Part shown: positions 45,009-54,095 of the stretch, piece by piece
How positions within the stretch are numbered: position 1 is the first letter of the stretch
Layout of the letters: every line of letters starts with the position of its first letter
Source of the DNA: JAQWRV01 sp045564915
GTDB taxonomy: Bacteria > Pseudomonadota > Alphaproteobacteria > Rhodospirillales > Rhodospirillaceae
Direction of reading: 5' to 3'
Assembly: GCA_045564915.1 (NCBI GenBank)
Contig: JBJLGL010000009.1
Location: 1-64,000 of the forward strand
DNA: 64,000 bases
The notes under the pieces: generated by a model
What the model saw: the letters and a program-made list of their open reading frames with translations, nothing else
The model's database searches: none
Told to the model about the DNA's origin: nothing
Position numbers and translations under genes: made by a program

Positions 45009-46256
45009 TCATTTAGCATCCGCCCTATTTAGTTTCACCAGCCAAAAGAGGGCTGCCGCTGCCAATAGCAATGGGGCAACCATGGCACCGTTAACAGCTA
45101 TCCATCCAAACCCATTTTGTAAAACGCCGGAAGAGAACGTCGCTACAGATATTGTGGCAAATACCAGGAAGTCATTTGCAGCTTGGCTTTTCTCTCGCTC
45201 GCTCGGCCGGTAGGTGTCTGTCAGAAGTGTCGTGCCGCCAATGAACATAAAGTTCCAGCCCAGACCCAAAGCGATTAAGCCAAACCAGAAATTTTCCAGC
45301 TCTACGCCAGATACATTCGATGCCATACAGGCGATATTACACACAATGCCTGCTGATATTACTCGGACCACACCCACTTTTCTTATTAGTATCCCTGTGA
45401 AAAAACTTGGGCCAAACATGGCTAGCGCATGAAACTGAATTACGAAGGCAGCGTCTTCAAAAGCGAAGCCACAATCGGCCATCGCTAATGGAGTGGCGCT
45501 CATAACGAGGATCATTACACCATAGCCAATCATGGCGGCTGTTGCTGCGACGATGAACTTGGGCTGGCAAATAATTTCAGTAAGGGGTCTGGCGTTTTTA
45601 TTGTGCTGATTGCTCTGCAAAACCGGTTTTTTAAATATTGCAGCCTGGAGCAGGAATGCTGTTAATAATGCGAGAACTGCAATAGCTGCGTAACAGCCAG
45701 CGAAAGTAAGTGGAGAGAAAAGGTCGCGGGTCACTTTTGATAACTCCGGTGCAGCTACGGCTGAAAGAATGCCTCCTGCCATAACGAGGGAAATAGCTTT
45801 TGCGCGCTTTTCCGGCAGTGAAGCTTCCGCAGCAGCAAAACGATAGTACCCCCAGAACGCATTGTGCACGCCCAGGAGGGCAGCACCTGCAATAAAAAAG
45901 TCAAAGCGGGCCTCGACAAGGGCCAGACAGCTTACCAAGCCACCACAAACACCTACTAATTGACCAAGGGTAAATCCGATCCGGCGGCCAAATCGCTTCA
46001 TGCATAAGGCAGCCGGAAATGTTGCAACCATAGTAGCTACAAACTGCATGGCCAGCGGTAGGGTTGCTAATCGTTCATCAGCCGCAAGATATGCACCAGC
46101 AAGCCCAGTAACAAGCATTACGATGCCGGCACCAGTCATTGAGAGTGCCTGACTTAACGCAAGAACGAAAACACTCCGCTGCGCCAAAGAAATATTTCGA
46201 TTGACAGCGAAACAGTCTGTGCCGGCACTCTTTCTAATTAGGGAAGGCTTGATCAC
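45009..46256 (-). CDS. MFS transporter
   Basis: The 415-residue protein has about 12 hydrophobic helices. It carries the loop 2-3 motif-A equivalent MKRFGRRIGFTLGQLVGVCGG and a matching loop 8-9 region TGILIRKVGVVRVISAG. Substrate unknown; the general look is of YnfM/UMF-like drug or metabolite exporters. GTG 46256 overlaps the stop of the upstream small membrane-protein gene (GTGA), so the two are co-translated. It converges with the cold-shock gene. Confidence 0.88.
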   Translation of the reverse strand: MIKPSLIRKSAGTDCFAVNRNISLAQRSVFVLALSQALSMTGAGIVMLVTGLAGAYLAADERLATLPLAMQFVATMVATFPAALCMKRFGRRIGFTLGQLVGVCGGLVSCLALVEARFDFFIAGAALLGVHNAFWGYYRFAAAEASLPEKRAKAISLVMAGGILSAVAAPELSKVTRDLFSPLTFAGCYAAIAVLALLTAFLLQAAIFKKPVLQSNQHNKNARPLTEIICQPKFIVAATAAMIGYGVMILVMSATPLAMADCGFAFEDAAFVIQFHALAMFGPSFFTGILIRKVGVVRVISAGIVCNIACMASNVSGVELENFWFGLIALGLGWNFMFIGGTTLLTDTYRPSEREKSQAANDFLVFATISVATFSSGVLQNGFGWIAVNGAMVAPLLLAAAALFWLVKLNRADAK

Positions 46257-46582
46257 CTGCCTGTGGACTCGCTGTCACCCTGACCAGGGGCACGTCGCGG
46301 CAAGATTCTGTCAAACCATTGGACAAAGAGAGGTTTGGTATCTTCGGGCGCTATGCAATCCAAGACAAGCGGCTTTTTCGCAAAAGGGTTAGCCATAGGC
46401 TCATTTCTCTGTTCCCCGAAAACACAGGGGGTTAACGCCGCAGTACTGGGTTCATCTTCTACGATGAAGCCATTCATCCACATCACCAAAACGCCTAGAA
46501 GGAAGGTAATTATTACCGCAGCGCCTGCAGCAAGTAATAAGCGCTTGAGGTAGGATGATTTTGAAACAGAAAACTTGTACAT
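46253..46582 (-). CDS. Small single-pass membrane protein, hypothetical
   Basis: The 109-residue protein has a basic N-terminus (YKFSVSKSSYLKR), one membrane helix (LLLAAGAAVIITFLLGVLVMW) and a short exported domain with two cysteines (ALTPCVFGEQ and LVLDCIAPED), which could form a disulfide. Not recognised. Its stop overlaps the MFS start by 4 bases, so it may be an accessory of that transporter. ATG 46582 is preferred; the frame extends to 46636 without supporting signals. Confidence 0.6.
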   Translation of the reverse strand: MYKFSVSKSSYLKRLLLAAGAAVIITFLLGVLVMWMNGFIVEDEPSTAALTPCVFGEQRNEPMANPFAKKPLVLDCIAPEDTKPLFVQWFDRILPRRAPGQGDSESTGR

Positions 46583-46755
46583 CGGTTTGGACTTACACCT
46601 TATTGTTACCCTTGAGCAAGGGCTAGGTGGTGCCACCTATTTTGTTATGAATCCCGATGGAGCTAAACGCTATGTGACAAAAATTTTAGTCTTATGCCCA
46701 AGATTCGACACATTCTGGGTGTGATAGTGAAGATCAGAAAATGGTTCCAATAGGT

Positions 46756-46809
46756 GGACCAGTGGTGTGAACCCCTTCCCCTCCCCGTCCTTGACCACAC
46801 CACTGGTCC
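46756..46809. repeat. Long inverted repeat with C-rich loop (candidate sRNA hairpin or operator)
   Basis: Arms 46756-46769 and 46796-46809 are perfect 14-base inverted repeats (GGACCAGTGGTGTG and its complement) around a 26-base loop rich in CCCC runs; on the minus strand the loop has three GGGG runs. It is in the divergent gap between the small membrane-protein gene and irr (46583-46941). No T-run follows, so it is not a simple terminator. No other feature is seen in this gap. Confidence 0.6.
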
Positions 46810-46898
46810 GCTGCACTCCGGGAGTGTGCTAGACATATAGATGTCTATGGCTCTAAGACGTTTAGCTATTTTATACTTCGCTCTGATCTCACTGTTTG

Positions 46899-46913
46899 TT
46901 AGAATGATTTAAA
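46899..46913. promoter_or_regulatory. Weak Irr-box-like site upstream of irr
   Basis: TTAGAATGATTTAAA matches the left arm of the box at 47453 fully and four of six bases of the right arm. It lies 29 bases before the irr start, where an autoregulatory site would be expected. Confidence 0.3.
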
Positions 46914-46941
46914 GGTGCAGTTGATTGGATCATAAGAATTT

Positions 46942-47421
46942 ATGGTGTCCCCAAACAAAATTAGCGGCCATCTGCCAGACGAGAGTCACCAGGCGCGTGA
47001 TTCGGAGAAAAGTGATGAGCACAGCAATGGCAGACTGTTAGCTTACTTGCGTCAGGCAGGGTTACGGCCGACGCAACAGAGACTAGCATTAGTAGAGCTG
47101 TTATTCGAAAAAGGAAATCGTCACGTTACTGCAGAGAATCTTTTTACTGAAGCCTTAGCGGCAGGGTTTAAAATTTCCCTGGCAACTGTTTACAACACGC
47201 TACATACCTTTACCTCTAAGGGTTTGCTTCGCGAAATTTCCATCGACTCTGCCCGTTCGTACTTCGATACCAATATCGAAGAACACCATCACTTCTATCT
47301 TGAGAAGTCTGGAGTTCTTAAGGATATCGAGCATGGTGAAATCGGTTTTACACGCCTGCCTGAGACTCCTGATGGTATGAAAATTTCGCGGGTGGATGTG
47401 GTGATCCGTGTCAATGATTGA
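46942..47421 (+). CDS. irr: Iron response regulator Irr (Fur family)
   Basis: The 159-residue protein has the Fur winged helix: LRQAGLRPTQQRLALVELLF, HVTAENLFTEALAAGFKISL, ATVYNTLHTFTSKGLLREIS. The dimer domain has the Irr-type EEHHHFYLEKSG instead of the Fur metal-site Cys pairs, with HHH as the probable heme-responsive site. In Alphaproteobacteria Irr senses heme status and controls iron uptake, storage and heme synthesis through ICE/Irr boxes. A good Irr-box-like site stands 32 bases downstream, before rubrerythrin. The first 28 residues are polar and probably flexible. Confidence 0.88.
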   Translation: MVSPNKISGHLPDESHQARDSEKSDEHSNGRLLAYLRQAGLRPTQQRLALVELLFEKGNRHVTAENLFTEALAAGFKISLATVYNTLHTFTSKGLLREISIDSARSYFDTNIEEHHHFYLEKSGVLKDIEHGEIGFTRLPETPDGMKISRVDVVIRVND

Positions 47422-47452
47422 ACAGGACGTCAGCCACCCGATACTATCAATA

Positions 47453-47467
47453 TTAGAATTATTCTAA
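47453..47467. promoter_or_regulatory. Irr-box (ICE)-like operator
   Basis: TTAGAA-3-TTCTAA, a perfect 6-base inverted repeat, fits the Irr-box pattern. It ends 5 bases before a TTGACA (47473-47478), which with TAGAAC at 47496-47501 (17-base spacing) could be the rubrerythrin promoter. Its place beside the irr gene strengthens the call. Confidence 0.6.
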
Positions 47468-47585
47468 TCTTCTTGACACTCAAAGAGTGCCTGCTTAGAA
47501 CACAAGTTCAGCGAGTGGTTTTGTATTGTTAAGCCCACCAGAGTTCCCGTTTTTTCAGATAAAATTTGTAGTCCAGGAGAAAAAC

Positions 47586-48008
47586 ATGTCAGATCTCAGA
47601 GGAAGTAAAACTGAAGAAAGCTTGAAAGCCGCATTCGCTGGCGAAAGCCAGGCTAATCGTCGCTACCTTTATTTTGCTCAGAAGGCAGATGTTGAAGGGC
47701 AAAACGAGGTATCGGCACTTTTCCGTTCAACCGCGGAGGGGGAAACAGGACACGCCTTTGGTCACCTGGAATATCTTGAGCCTGCCGGTGACCCAGCGAC
47801 TGGCGAACCCATAGGCGATACCAGTGCTAATTTGAAGTCAGCCGTCGCGGGTGAAACCCATGAATATACTGACATGTACCCAGGTATGGCTAAGACTGCG
47901 CGTGAAGAAGGATTCGATGAAATTGCCGACTGGTTTGAGACCTTGGCAAAGGCAGAAAAATCTCACGCTGGCCGCTTTCAGAAAGCGCTCGATAATCTAG
48001 AAGACTGA
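47586..48008 (+). CDS. Rubrerythrin-family diiron protein (no rubredoxin domain)
   Basis: The 140-residue protein has a four-helix ferritin-like domain with diiron ligands in EESLKAAFAGESQANRRYLY, STAEGETGHAFGHLEYL, AGETHEYTDMYPGMAKTARE and AKAEKSHAGRFQKAL. The C-terminal rubredoxin domain of classic rubrerythrin is absent. Such proteins reduce peroxide or handle iron. ATG 47586 has AGGAG upstream, so the frame from 47526 is rejected. An Irr-box-like site lies upstream and CCG-domain and DUF3501 genes follow, a grouping I know from other bacteria. Confidence 0.92.
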   Translation: MSDLRGSKTEESLKAAFAGESQANRRYLYFAQKADVEGQNEVSALFRSTAEGETGHAFGHLEYLEPAGDPATGEPIGDTSANLKSAVAGETHEYTDMYPGMAKTAREEGFDEIADWFETLAKAEKSHAGRFQKALDNLED

Positions 48009-48099
48009 GACTACTAGAGCCCGAAAGAGTATTGGGTCCTGCTAGACAACTAGTCGGTCGCAAGCTCTCCGTAAATTTAACAGAGTGTGATTTCCAGCT

Positions 48100-49434
48100 A
48101 TGCGTGAAGGCAGCTTGGATTCCCCTACCAGGCACGCTATCGATTGGCAAAATCCAAGTTTTCTGGATCCGGAAAACTTGGATGCAGAGATGCGTAGACA
48201 ATTTGACGTGTGCCATACCTGTCGTCGTTGCTTCAACTTGTGCGACTCATTCCCACGCTTGTTTGATTTGATAGACGAGCATGAGGACGAGTTGGAGGGA
48301 GTTGAGAGTGCTGCATTCAAGGGTGTGGTTGATGGCTGCACGCTGTGTGATATGTGCTTTCTAACAAAATGCCCTTATGTTCCACCTCATGATTTTAATA
48401 TAGACTTCCCCCATTTGATGCTGCGTTACCGAGCCTTAGAGAAAAAAAAGGCCGGTATTCCATTTTTTGATAAACAGCTCACCGAAACGGATCGTAATGG
48501 AAAAGTAGCTCGTGCCTTCGCCGGGCTAGCTAATTGGTGCTCTAAAACTAGCAACACGTTGATCCGGCGCCTTCTTCAAGCTGTAGCAGACGTCCACAAA
48601 GATGTGGAGCTGCCAAAATTTCATCGCAGGACGTTAGTAGCACTGGCCAAAACAGAAAATCAGGTTGTTAACGCCGCCGCTCCAGCAAATGGCCGCAAAA
48701 TAGCCTTATTTGCAACCTGCTTTGCCAACTACAATAACCCTGACATTGGGACCGCAGCATTAAATGTTCTCGCCCATAACGGCGTGGAAACAGAGGTTGT
48801 TTATCCGGGTTGCTGCGGCATGCCTCAGCTGGAACAAGGCGATATTGGCGAAGTTGCAAAGAAAGCAAAATCCACAGCAATCGCACTCAAGCCCTACTTA
48901 GATAAAGGGATAAGTATTGTTAGTTTGATACCGTCTTGCTCCTTGATGATGAAGCAAGAGTGGCCCCTCATCTTACCAGATGACGAAGATATCGCTCGCT
49001 TGGCACGGTCTACTTTCGACATTTCAGAGTATGTGGTGGACATAATAAAAAAAGAGGGTCTGGTCGAAGAAATGGAACCAATTTCAGAGCATATTGCTCT
49101 ACATCTAGCGTGCCACGCACGGGCTCAGAATATGGGTAATAAGGCTGCTGATATGTTGCACGCTATTCCCCATACAAAAGTGACTGTGGTTGAACGCTGC
49201 TCAGGTCATGGCGGTTCCTGGGGCATTAAGAAGAAAAATTTCGAGGTCGCAACTAAGTTTGCGCGTCAAACCGTTCGCAAGACAGCAGAGGTAAAACCAA
49301 CTCATGTATGTTCTGAGTGCCCTCTTGCTGGAAAACATATTTCACAGGGACTAGCAGGCCTCGGCAATAATGCCCCGAATGTGGAACAATCCTCTCATCC
49401 GATCCAATTGCTTGCTAAAGCATATGGATTTTAG
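48100..49434 (+). CDS. GlpC/HdrB-like Fe-S protein (two 4Fe-4S motifs plus CCG domains)
   Basis: The 444-residue protein has N-terminal 4Fe-4S motifs CHTCRRCFNLC and CTLCDMCFLTKCPY. The C-terminal half has two CCG-like domains: VYPGCCGMPQLEQGD and LHLACHARAQNM followed by VVERCSGHGGSWG, as in GlpC and heterodisulfide reductase B. It likely passes electrons between a soluble donor and a partner oxidoreductase, perhaps as a rubrerythrin reductant. It lies between rubrerythrin and DUF3501 on the same strand. Confidence 0.88.
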   Translation: MREGSLDSPTRHAIDWQNPSFLDPENLDAEMRRQFDVCHTCRRCFNLCDSFPRLFDLIDEHEDELEGVESAAFKGVVDGCTLCDMCFLTKCPYVPPHDFNIDFPHLMLRYRALEKKKAGIPFFDKQLTETDRNGKVARAFAGLANWCSKTSNTLIRRLLQAVADVHKDVELPKFHRRTLVALAKTENQVVNAAAPANGRKIALFATCFANYNNPDIGTAALNVLAHNGVETEVVYPGCCGMPQLEQGDIGEVAKKAKSTAIALKPYLDKGISIVSLIPSCSLMMKQEWPLILPDDEDIARLARSTFDISEYVVDIIKKEGLVEEMEPISEHIALHLACHARAQNMGNKAADMLHAIPHTKVTVVERCSGHGGSWGIKKKNFEVATKFARQTVRKTAEVKPTHVCSECPLAGKHISQGLAGLGNNAPNVEQSSHPIQLLAKAYGF

Positions 49435-49486
49435 AATCAAAGAAGCCACCACCGGCTACCCTCAAAAATAGGTATGTTTACTTAAC

Positions 49487-50080
49487 ATGTTAAATATCAG
49501 ACGCACCATAAAACCCGAAGACCTTATGCCACTCCATGAGTATGATAAGATACGTCATGCTCACCGCAAATCTCTACTTGAGAAAAAGTTAAGAAGACGC
49601 ATTCACGTTGGACCGTACGTCACGTTTCACTTTGAAAATTATGACACTATGTGGGCCCAAGTACAGGAAATGCTATATATTGAAAAGGGTGGCGAGGAAC
49701 AAATTTCAGATGAGCTTGAGGCTTATAACCCACTTATCCCGCAAGGCCGTGAGCTGGTTGCAACGATGCTAATCGAAATCGAAGATGATACTCGTCGCCA
49801 GAAGACCTTGGCTAAGCTGGGACATATAGAAGACACAGTTGTATTATCGTTCGGGGCACATCGTATTTTTGGTATGCCGGAAGATGATGTTGACCGGACT
49901 ACTGATAGCGGAAAAACTTCAGCTGTTCATTTTATCACGTTTACATTTACAGACGAACAAGCCGATACATTTAAGTCTCTAAGTAAGGGTGTGACCTTGG
50001 GTATTGAGCACAAGAATTATGGTCATAGTTCAGCAGTTCAGGATAGTATAAAGGATAGCCTGGCCAACGATCTGGATTGA
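49487..50080 (+). CDS. DUF3501 family protein
   Basis: The 197-residue protein starts IRRTIKPEDLMPLHEYDKIR, with VTFHFENYDTMWAQVQEML and LIPQGRELVATMLIEIED, the DUF3501 pattern. The family has no assigned function but is commonly next to rubrerythrin and the CCG-domain Fe-S protein, as here (52 bases after it). No signal or membrane segment; probably a cytoplasmic partner of that redox pair. Confidence 0.85.
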   Translation: MLNIRRTIKPEDLMPLHEYDKIRHAHRKSLLEKKLRRRIHVGPYVTFHFENYDTMWAQVQEMLYIEKGGEEQISDELEAYNPLIPQGRELVATMLIEIEDDTRRQKTLAKLGHIEDTVVLSFGAHRIFGMPEDDVDRTTDSGKTSAVHFITFTFTDEQADTFKSLSKGVTLGIEHKNYGHSSAVQDSIKDSLANDLD

Positions 50081-50113
50081 ATGGACCGTAAGTTAACGCT
50101 TTTGGGCTAGCTC

Positions 50114-50671
50114 TTAATCAATAACCTCACCGTCATAAAGCCCCCAAAAAACCTCGCGGCGCAGCCACCCTCTAAAGCTATCTGCCTGGACCAAGCAGAA
50201 CTCGATTTGTTCTGGGCAGCGGTCAATCGTTATCACAACACCGGAGGATACCTGAGCAATAATCGCACTAGAGGGTATTGAGCCTTTGTAGAGAGGGGAT
50301 GATTGTGCAATGACCAAACCGGTTCTTTGTCCGGAGAGCATACTTTGGTGAACCCAGCCCTCTGCGCCATCGACATCTCTAATCCGCCGCCAAGTATTGA
50401 ATTCATCTTCCACTTCGACTGGCAAATAGCGTCTCTGATAACGCCATGAGATTGGATAACGAAGTCCTGGGCCCGTTCGGAGATTAACGGGGTCAGTCCT
50501 AAGTGAAACAAAACGAGGAATAGGCAATGAGGAAACGCGGCCTGTCTGAGCCTGTACTTTGGGAATCAGCCACAAACTAGCCTGGTGGTCATTTCGTGCC
50601 GCCAGGATAAGCGAGTTTGCTATTGCAAATATCGCTAGGATTAGCATCGCTGGCATCAACCATCTCGTCAT
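50114..50671 (-). CDS. SH3-like domain protein, exported
   Basis: The 185-residue protein has an N-terminal hydrophobic signal or anchor (LMPAMLILAIFAIANSLIL). SH3b-type repeats follow: RTDPVNLRTGPGLRYPISW with RRIRDVDGAEGWVHQSML, and LYKGSIPSSAII to DSFRGWLRREVFWGLYD. Alphaproteobacterial proteins of this type are periplasmic and may bind peptidoglycan. It is divergent from the dehydrogenase gene and converges with the DUF3501 gene. Confidence 0.85.
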   Translation of the reverse strand: MTRWLMPAMLILAIFAIANSLILAARNDHQASLWLIPKVQAQTGRVSSLPIPRFVSLRTDPVNLRTGPGLRYPISWRYQRRYLPVEVEDEFNTWRRIRDVDGAEGWVHQSMLSGQRTGLVIAQSSPLYKGSIPSSAIIAQVSSGVVITIDRCPEQIEFCLVQADSFRGWLRREVFWGLYDGEVID

Positions 50672-50790
50672 AACTACCTGTCATGCCCGGAAATAGCTAG
50701 TTTTGCAATCTCCATCGTAGCTACTGCCCAAGCCTGGACAAGCCTGGAGGTGGCTGGTAGACGGAGTATTTCGTCCTTCCGGAGGCCAGG

Positions 50791-51771
50791 GTGACTCTCA
50801 CTAAACCGTCAGTGGTCGTAACACGCAAGCTGCCCAGCGCTATTGAAACGCGCATGATGGAATTGTTCAACGTGTGTCTAAACACAAACGACACGCCTTT
50901 TGACAGAGGTCAACTACTCGCTGCTTTAAAGTCGTGCGATGTGTTGGTTCCAACACTCGCAGACGAACTTAATGCAGAAATTCTATCGTCACCGGGACTA
51001 ACCACAAAACTGATTGCCAACTTCGGCAACGGCACCGATCACATTGATGTTTCTGCTGCACAGGCAGCAGGTATTATAGTTACCAACACTCCTGACGTGT
51101 TAACAGAAGATACAGCTGACATGGCAATGGCCCTAATCGTAGCTGTTCCGCGCCGCTTAGTAGAGGGTGCCCGCATTATCGAGAGCGATGAATTCAGGGG
51201 GTGGAGCCCCACACACATGTTAGGTCGTCGCATGTCAGGAAAGCGGCTTGGTATCATCGGCATGGGGCGAATTGGTCTGGCTGTGGCAAAACGAGCACGT
51301 GGATTCGGTATGACCGTGCACTACCACAACCGTCGGCGGCTTCTGGAAGATATAGAGCAGGAAGTAGAGGCCACATATTGGGAAAGTTTGGATCAAATGT
51401 TGGCTCACATGGATGTCATATCTATCCATTGCCCACACACACCAGCAACATTCCACCTATTGTCTGAGCGGCGACTCAAGCTAATGAAACCTGATGCATA
51501 TCTTGTAAATGTGGCTCGCGGTGAAATTGTGGATGAAAGCGCTCTGATTACCTTGTTACAGCAAAATCTAATGGCTGGGGCAGCGTTGGATGTGTTCGAT
51601 TATGAACCAGCGGTAAACCCAGAACTGCTAGCTCTAAGCACGGTGACTCTTTTACCACATATGGGATCGGCTACGATTGAAGGCCGCATTGCTATGGGTG
51701 AAAAGGTTATCATCAATATCAAAGCATTTGCTGACAGTCACCACCCTCCAGACCGTGTCTTGCCCCTCTAG
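50791..51771 (+). CDS. D-2-hydroxyacid dehydrogenase (glyoxylate reductase-like)
   Basis: The 326-residue protein has the substrate-domain motif LIANFGNGTDHID, the NAD-binding KRLGIIGMGRIGLAVAKRAR and the catalytic VNVARGEIVDE (Arg), DVFDYEP (Glu region) and LLPHMGSATIEGR (His). It reduces glyoxylate, hydroxypyruvate or another 2-keto acid. GTG 50791 follows GGAGG. The lone gene is divergent from the SH3 protein. Confidence 0.93.
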   Translation: MTLTKPSVVVTRKLPSAIETRMMELFNVCLNTNDTPFDRGQLLAALKSCDVLVPTLADELNAEILSSPGLTTKLIANFGNGTDHIDVSAAQAAGIIVTNTPDVLTEDTADMAMALIVAVPRRLVEGARIIESDEFRGWSPTHMLGRRMSGKRLGIIGMGRIGLAVAKRARGFGMTVHYHNRRRLLEDIEQEVEATYWESLDQMLAHMDVISIHCPHTPATFHLLSERRLKLMKPDAYLVNVARGEIVDESALITLLQQNLMAGAALDVFDYEPAVNPELLALSTVTLLPHMGSATIEGRIAMGEKVIINIKAFADSHHPPDRVLPL

Positions 51772-52006
51772 CTGCGAAGTGCTGATCGTTTATCCATTGC
51801 CTTGGCATGACCCTTTAATGGCACAATTATGTAGCCCGGGTTTGATGGCCCTATGGATTCATCAATCATCAGTCGCAGTTTAGTGTTAACCAGTGATACT
51901 GTGTGGGCGGAAGTGTTGTCGCTGATTCCCGCCCGGCCCAGTAGTATTAAGAATCTATGGTCAAACTTCGTCCACTTCTTGCAGCTGTCGACCCAAAAGA
52001 GGCTAT

Positions 52007-52807
52007 ATGATCATTGATCTGAACGGTACGCTAAAAGAAAACCATGAGGTTTGCATAGATCCTGATGATCGTGGGTTCACTCTAGGGGATGGGGTCTTCG
52101 AAACCCTACGCATAAAGGGCGGGGTAGTTAGACGTCTGGAGGCGCACCTGAGGCGATTACGGCAGGGCGCCAAAACCTTAGCCATTACTATGCTGCCAAC
52201 AGACGCTGTTATCGCCAAACGCGTTAATACATTAGTCGCCGCGAACAACCTTAATGATGCCGCCGTTCGAGTTACCCTGAGCCGAGGAAAAGGCGCGCGT
52301 GGCTTACTGCCATCAGAACCTGAAACGCCAGTGCTACTAATCACAGCCACCACACTACCTCCACCAGAAGAGTCTGTGCGCGCTATCATCGCATTTTCGA
52401 CCCGCCGAAATGAACACTCGCCCTTAGCGCGTATTAAATCAATTAGTTATTTGGATAGCGTCATCGCTCGCCAGGAAGCTGCTGGTTATGGGGTCGATGA
52501 TGCATTACTGCTGAACACACAGGGCCGATTAGCAGAGTCAACAATTTCAAATCTCTTTCTCCTAATCGGCGGCGAGCTATGTACACCAGCAGTAAAAGAG
52601 GGCGCTTTGCCAGGCGTTGTTCGCGCCGATCTAATAACCAAGTTTCACGCCAAGGAAACACAGCTCAATCCGGATGATTTATCCCGCGCTGACGAAGCAT
52701 TTCTTACGAATTCCTTGGGCATTCGGCCGTTGGTAGAAGTGGGAGGCCAGCCTATCTCAGACGGGCAGCCTGGGCTAATAACTCAAATGCTAGCCGCTCG
52801 GCTTTAA
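52007..52807 (+). CDS. Class IV PLP-dependent aminotransferase (PabC/D-amino-acid transaminase-like)
   Basis: The 266-residue protein has the fold-type IV features RGFTLGDGVFETLRIKGGVV, VRVTLSRGKGARGL, the PLP-lysine region RIKSISYLDSVIARQEA, DDALLLNTQGRLAESTISNL and AFLTNSLGIRPLVEV. Possible activities are aminodeoxychorismate lyase, branched-chain or D-amino-acid transaminase; the length best fits a PabC-like protein. The start ATG lies 235 bases after the dehydrogenase; no ribosome site is strong. Confidence 0.88.
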   Translation: MIIDLNGTLKENHEVCIDPDDRGFTLGDGVFETLRIKGGVVRRLEAHLRRLRQGAKTLAITMLPTDAVIAKRVNTLVAANNLNDAAVRVTLSRGKGARGLLPSEPETPVLLITATTLPPPEESVRAIIAFSTRRNEHSPLARIKSISYLDSVIARQEAAGYGVDDALLLNTQGRLAESTISNLFLLIGGELCTPAVKEGALPGVVRADLITKFHAKETQLNPDDLSRADEAFLTNSLGIRPLVEVGGQPISDGQPGLITQMLAARL

Positions 52808-52841
52808 AAAGAATCATTCTTATCTAGGCGGGGTGTGGAAA

Positions 52842-53366
52842 TTAACTACCAACTTTGCATGCACCGGAAACATCTTTGTGGGCGGCGGTAAAACCATTTA
52901 GCGAATAGGTGTCCGTCGTTAAAGTACCGCGGCCCGATGTTCCTTTCACAATCATGGTAGAGCCGCGAATCATTGCAGCAACCATCTCTTTGTCGTCACT
53001 CTCGTCACGGGTCCAAGCACGTTCACCATGGGTGAACAATTCAAAAGTTTTCGAGCCCACACTAGCCGAGACGTCGGAATTTTCTTTATACGGATAGCCA
53101 GCAACAATGCTAACCACGTCTATCGAATTCTCGCTCGGTCTGTGGGTGACAATGGCAAAAATATCGCCCCGTCGGGTGTAGTTGCCTTGAGCCTTTGTAG
53201 GTTCACTCGCCATATAGCAGACAACCCCCGAATCCTCTTGATAGGAATAGGCTGTCCAGGCCCCGTGAGACCCAATAACGGTCACATCCTGGGCCATAAC
53301 GGGTGCTGTACTTAACAACCCCATAGCTGAAAAACTCAGTGCCTTTAATGCGTTGCGCACGCGCAT
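52842..53366 (-). CDS. Invasion-associated locus B (IalB) family protein, periplasmic
   Basis: The 174-residue protein has a signal peptide (RNALKALSFSAMGLLSTAPVMA). The IalB pattern follows: HGAWTAYSYQEDSGVVCYMA, then EPTKAQGNYTRRGDIFAIVT, and AAMIRGSTMIVKGTSGRGTL, with a terminal Cys in SGACKVGS. The name comes from Bartonella; in free-living Alphaproteobacteria it is a common envelope protein of unknown role, so no virulence is implied. Confidence 0.85.
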   Translation of the reverse strand: MRVRNALKALSFSAMGLLSTAPVMAQDVTVIGSHGAWTAYSYQEDSGVVCYMASEPTKAQGNYTRRGDIFAIVTHRPSENSIDVVSIVAGYPYKENSDVSASVGSKTFELFTHGERAWTRDESDDKEMVAAMIRGSTMIVKGTSGRGTLTTDTYSLNGFTAAHKDVSGACKVGS

Positions 53367-53480
53367 CCTGCGGAACTCCTCTCACATTTTGCCAACATTG
53401 GCTCGCCTAAATAGCGTCTGATGGGATTGTGTTGATCTTATGACCCAGACGCAACCCCTAGTTTTCTGCCGAGTCGGCTG

Positions 53481-54080
53481 CTACTCGTCAAGCTCGTCTT
53501 CAAACATTGTTTCAACTTCGGCCAAAGGCGGCCTACTACGGTAGAACTGCATAGCCTCCTGACGCAACTTCTGGCCACCGTAAACATGCGGTTTTAGGGA
53601 CTCAGTCGGCCCACCCGTCTTAACTGGGCGGGAGACAAACCGGCCCCGCGAAACTAAGCGATCGTACATCACGCAAACCCCTGCAATGCCTAAATTCAAA
53701 CTAAATCTTGTAGGGATACGTATGATATAATCACACCGATCGAGTATCATAGGGGATAAATTGCCACGCTCCGGACCAAGCACATAGGCAGCTTGGGGGG
53801 GGTGGCGAAAGCTAGGTAGCTCAATCGCATCGTCATCAAGCTCCACAGCCACGAGCGCACACCCCTTGGGTAAGATTAAAGCGTCAACCGTTGGAAACTC
53901 GTAAAATGGTAATTGTGCCATCGAATCAGAAGTATCGCTGCTTCTTCCTTTCTTGCGTTTATACTTTGAGGCAACCGTGAAAGAAAAGCTTGCCCCAAAA
54001 GCATGGGCGCTGCGAAATACACTGCCTACATTGAAGACCTTGTTTATACCTTCCACACCGATACCAAAGTAGCCACGCAC
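53481..54080 (-). CDS. TrmH/SpoU-family RNA 2'-O-methyltransferase
   Basis: The 199-residue protein has SPOUT motif 1 NVGSVFRSAHAFGASFSFTV, motif 2 YVLGPERGNLSPMILDRC and motif 3 IRIPTRFSLNLGIAGVCVMY. It methylates a ribose in tRNA or rRNA; the site cannot be told. The N-terminal extension of some SpoU enzymes is absent. The GTG start is 15 bases after the acetoacetyl-CoA synthetase stop, so the two form an operon. Confidence 0.9.
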   Translation of the reverse strand: MRGYFGIGVEGINKVFNVGSVFRSAHAFGASFSFTVASKYKRKKGRSSDTSDSMAQLPFYEFPTVDALILPKGCALVAVELDDDAIELPSFRHPPQAAYVLGPERGNLSPMILDRCDYIIRIPTRFSLNLGIAGVCVMYDRLVSRGRFVSRPVKTGGPTESLKPHVYGGQKLRQEAMQFYRSRPPLAEVETMFEDELDE

Positions 54081-54095
54081 TTTTCTAGCACCCCC

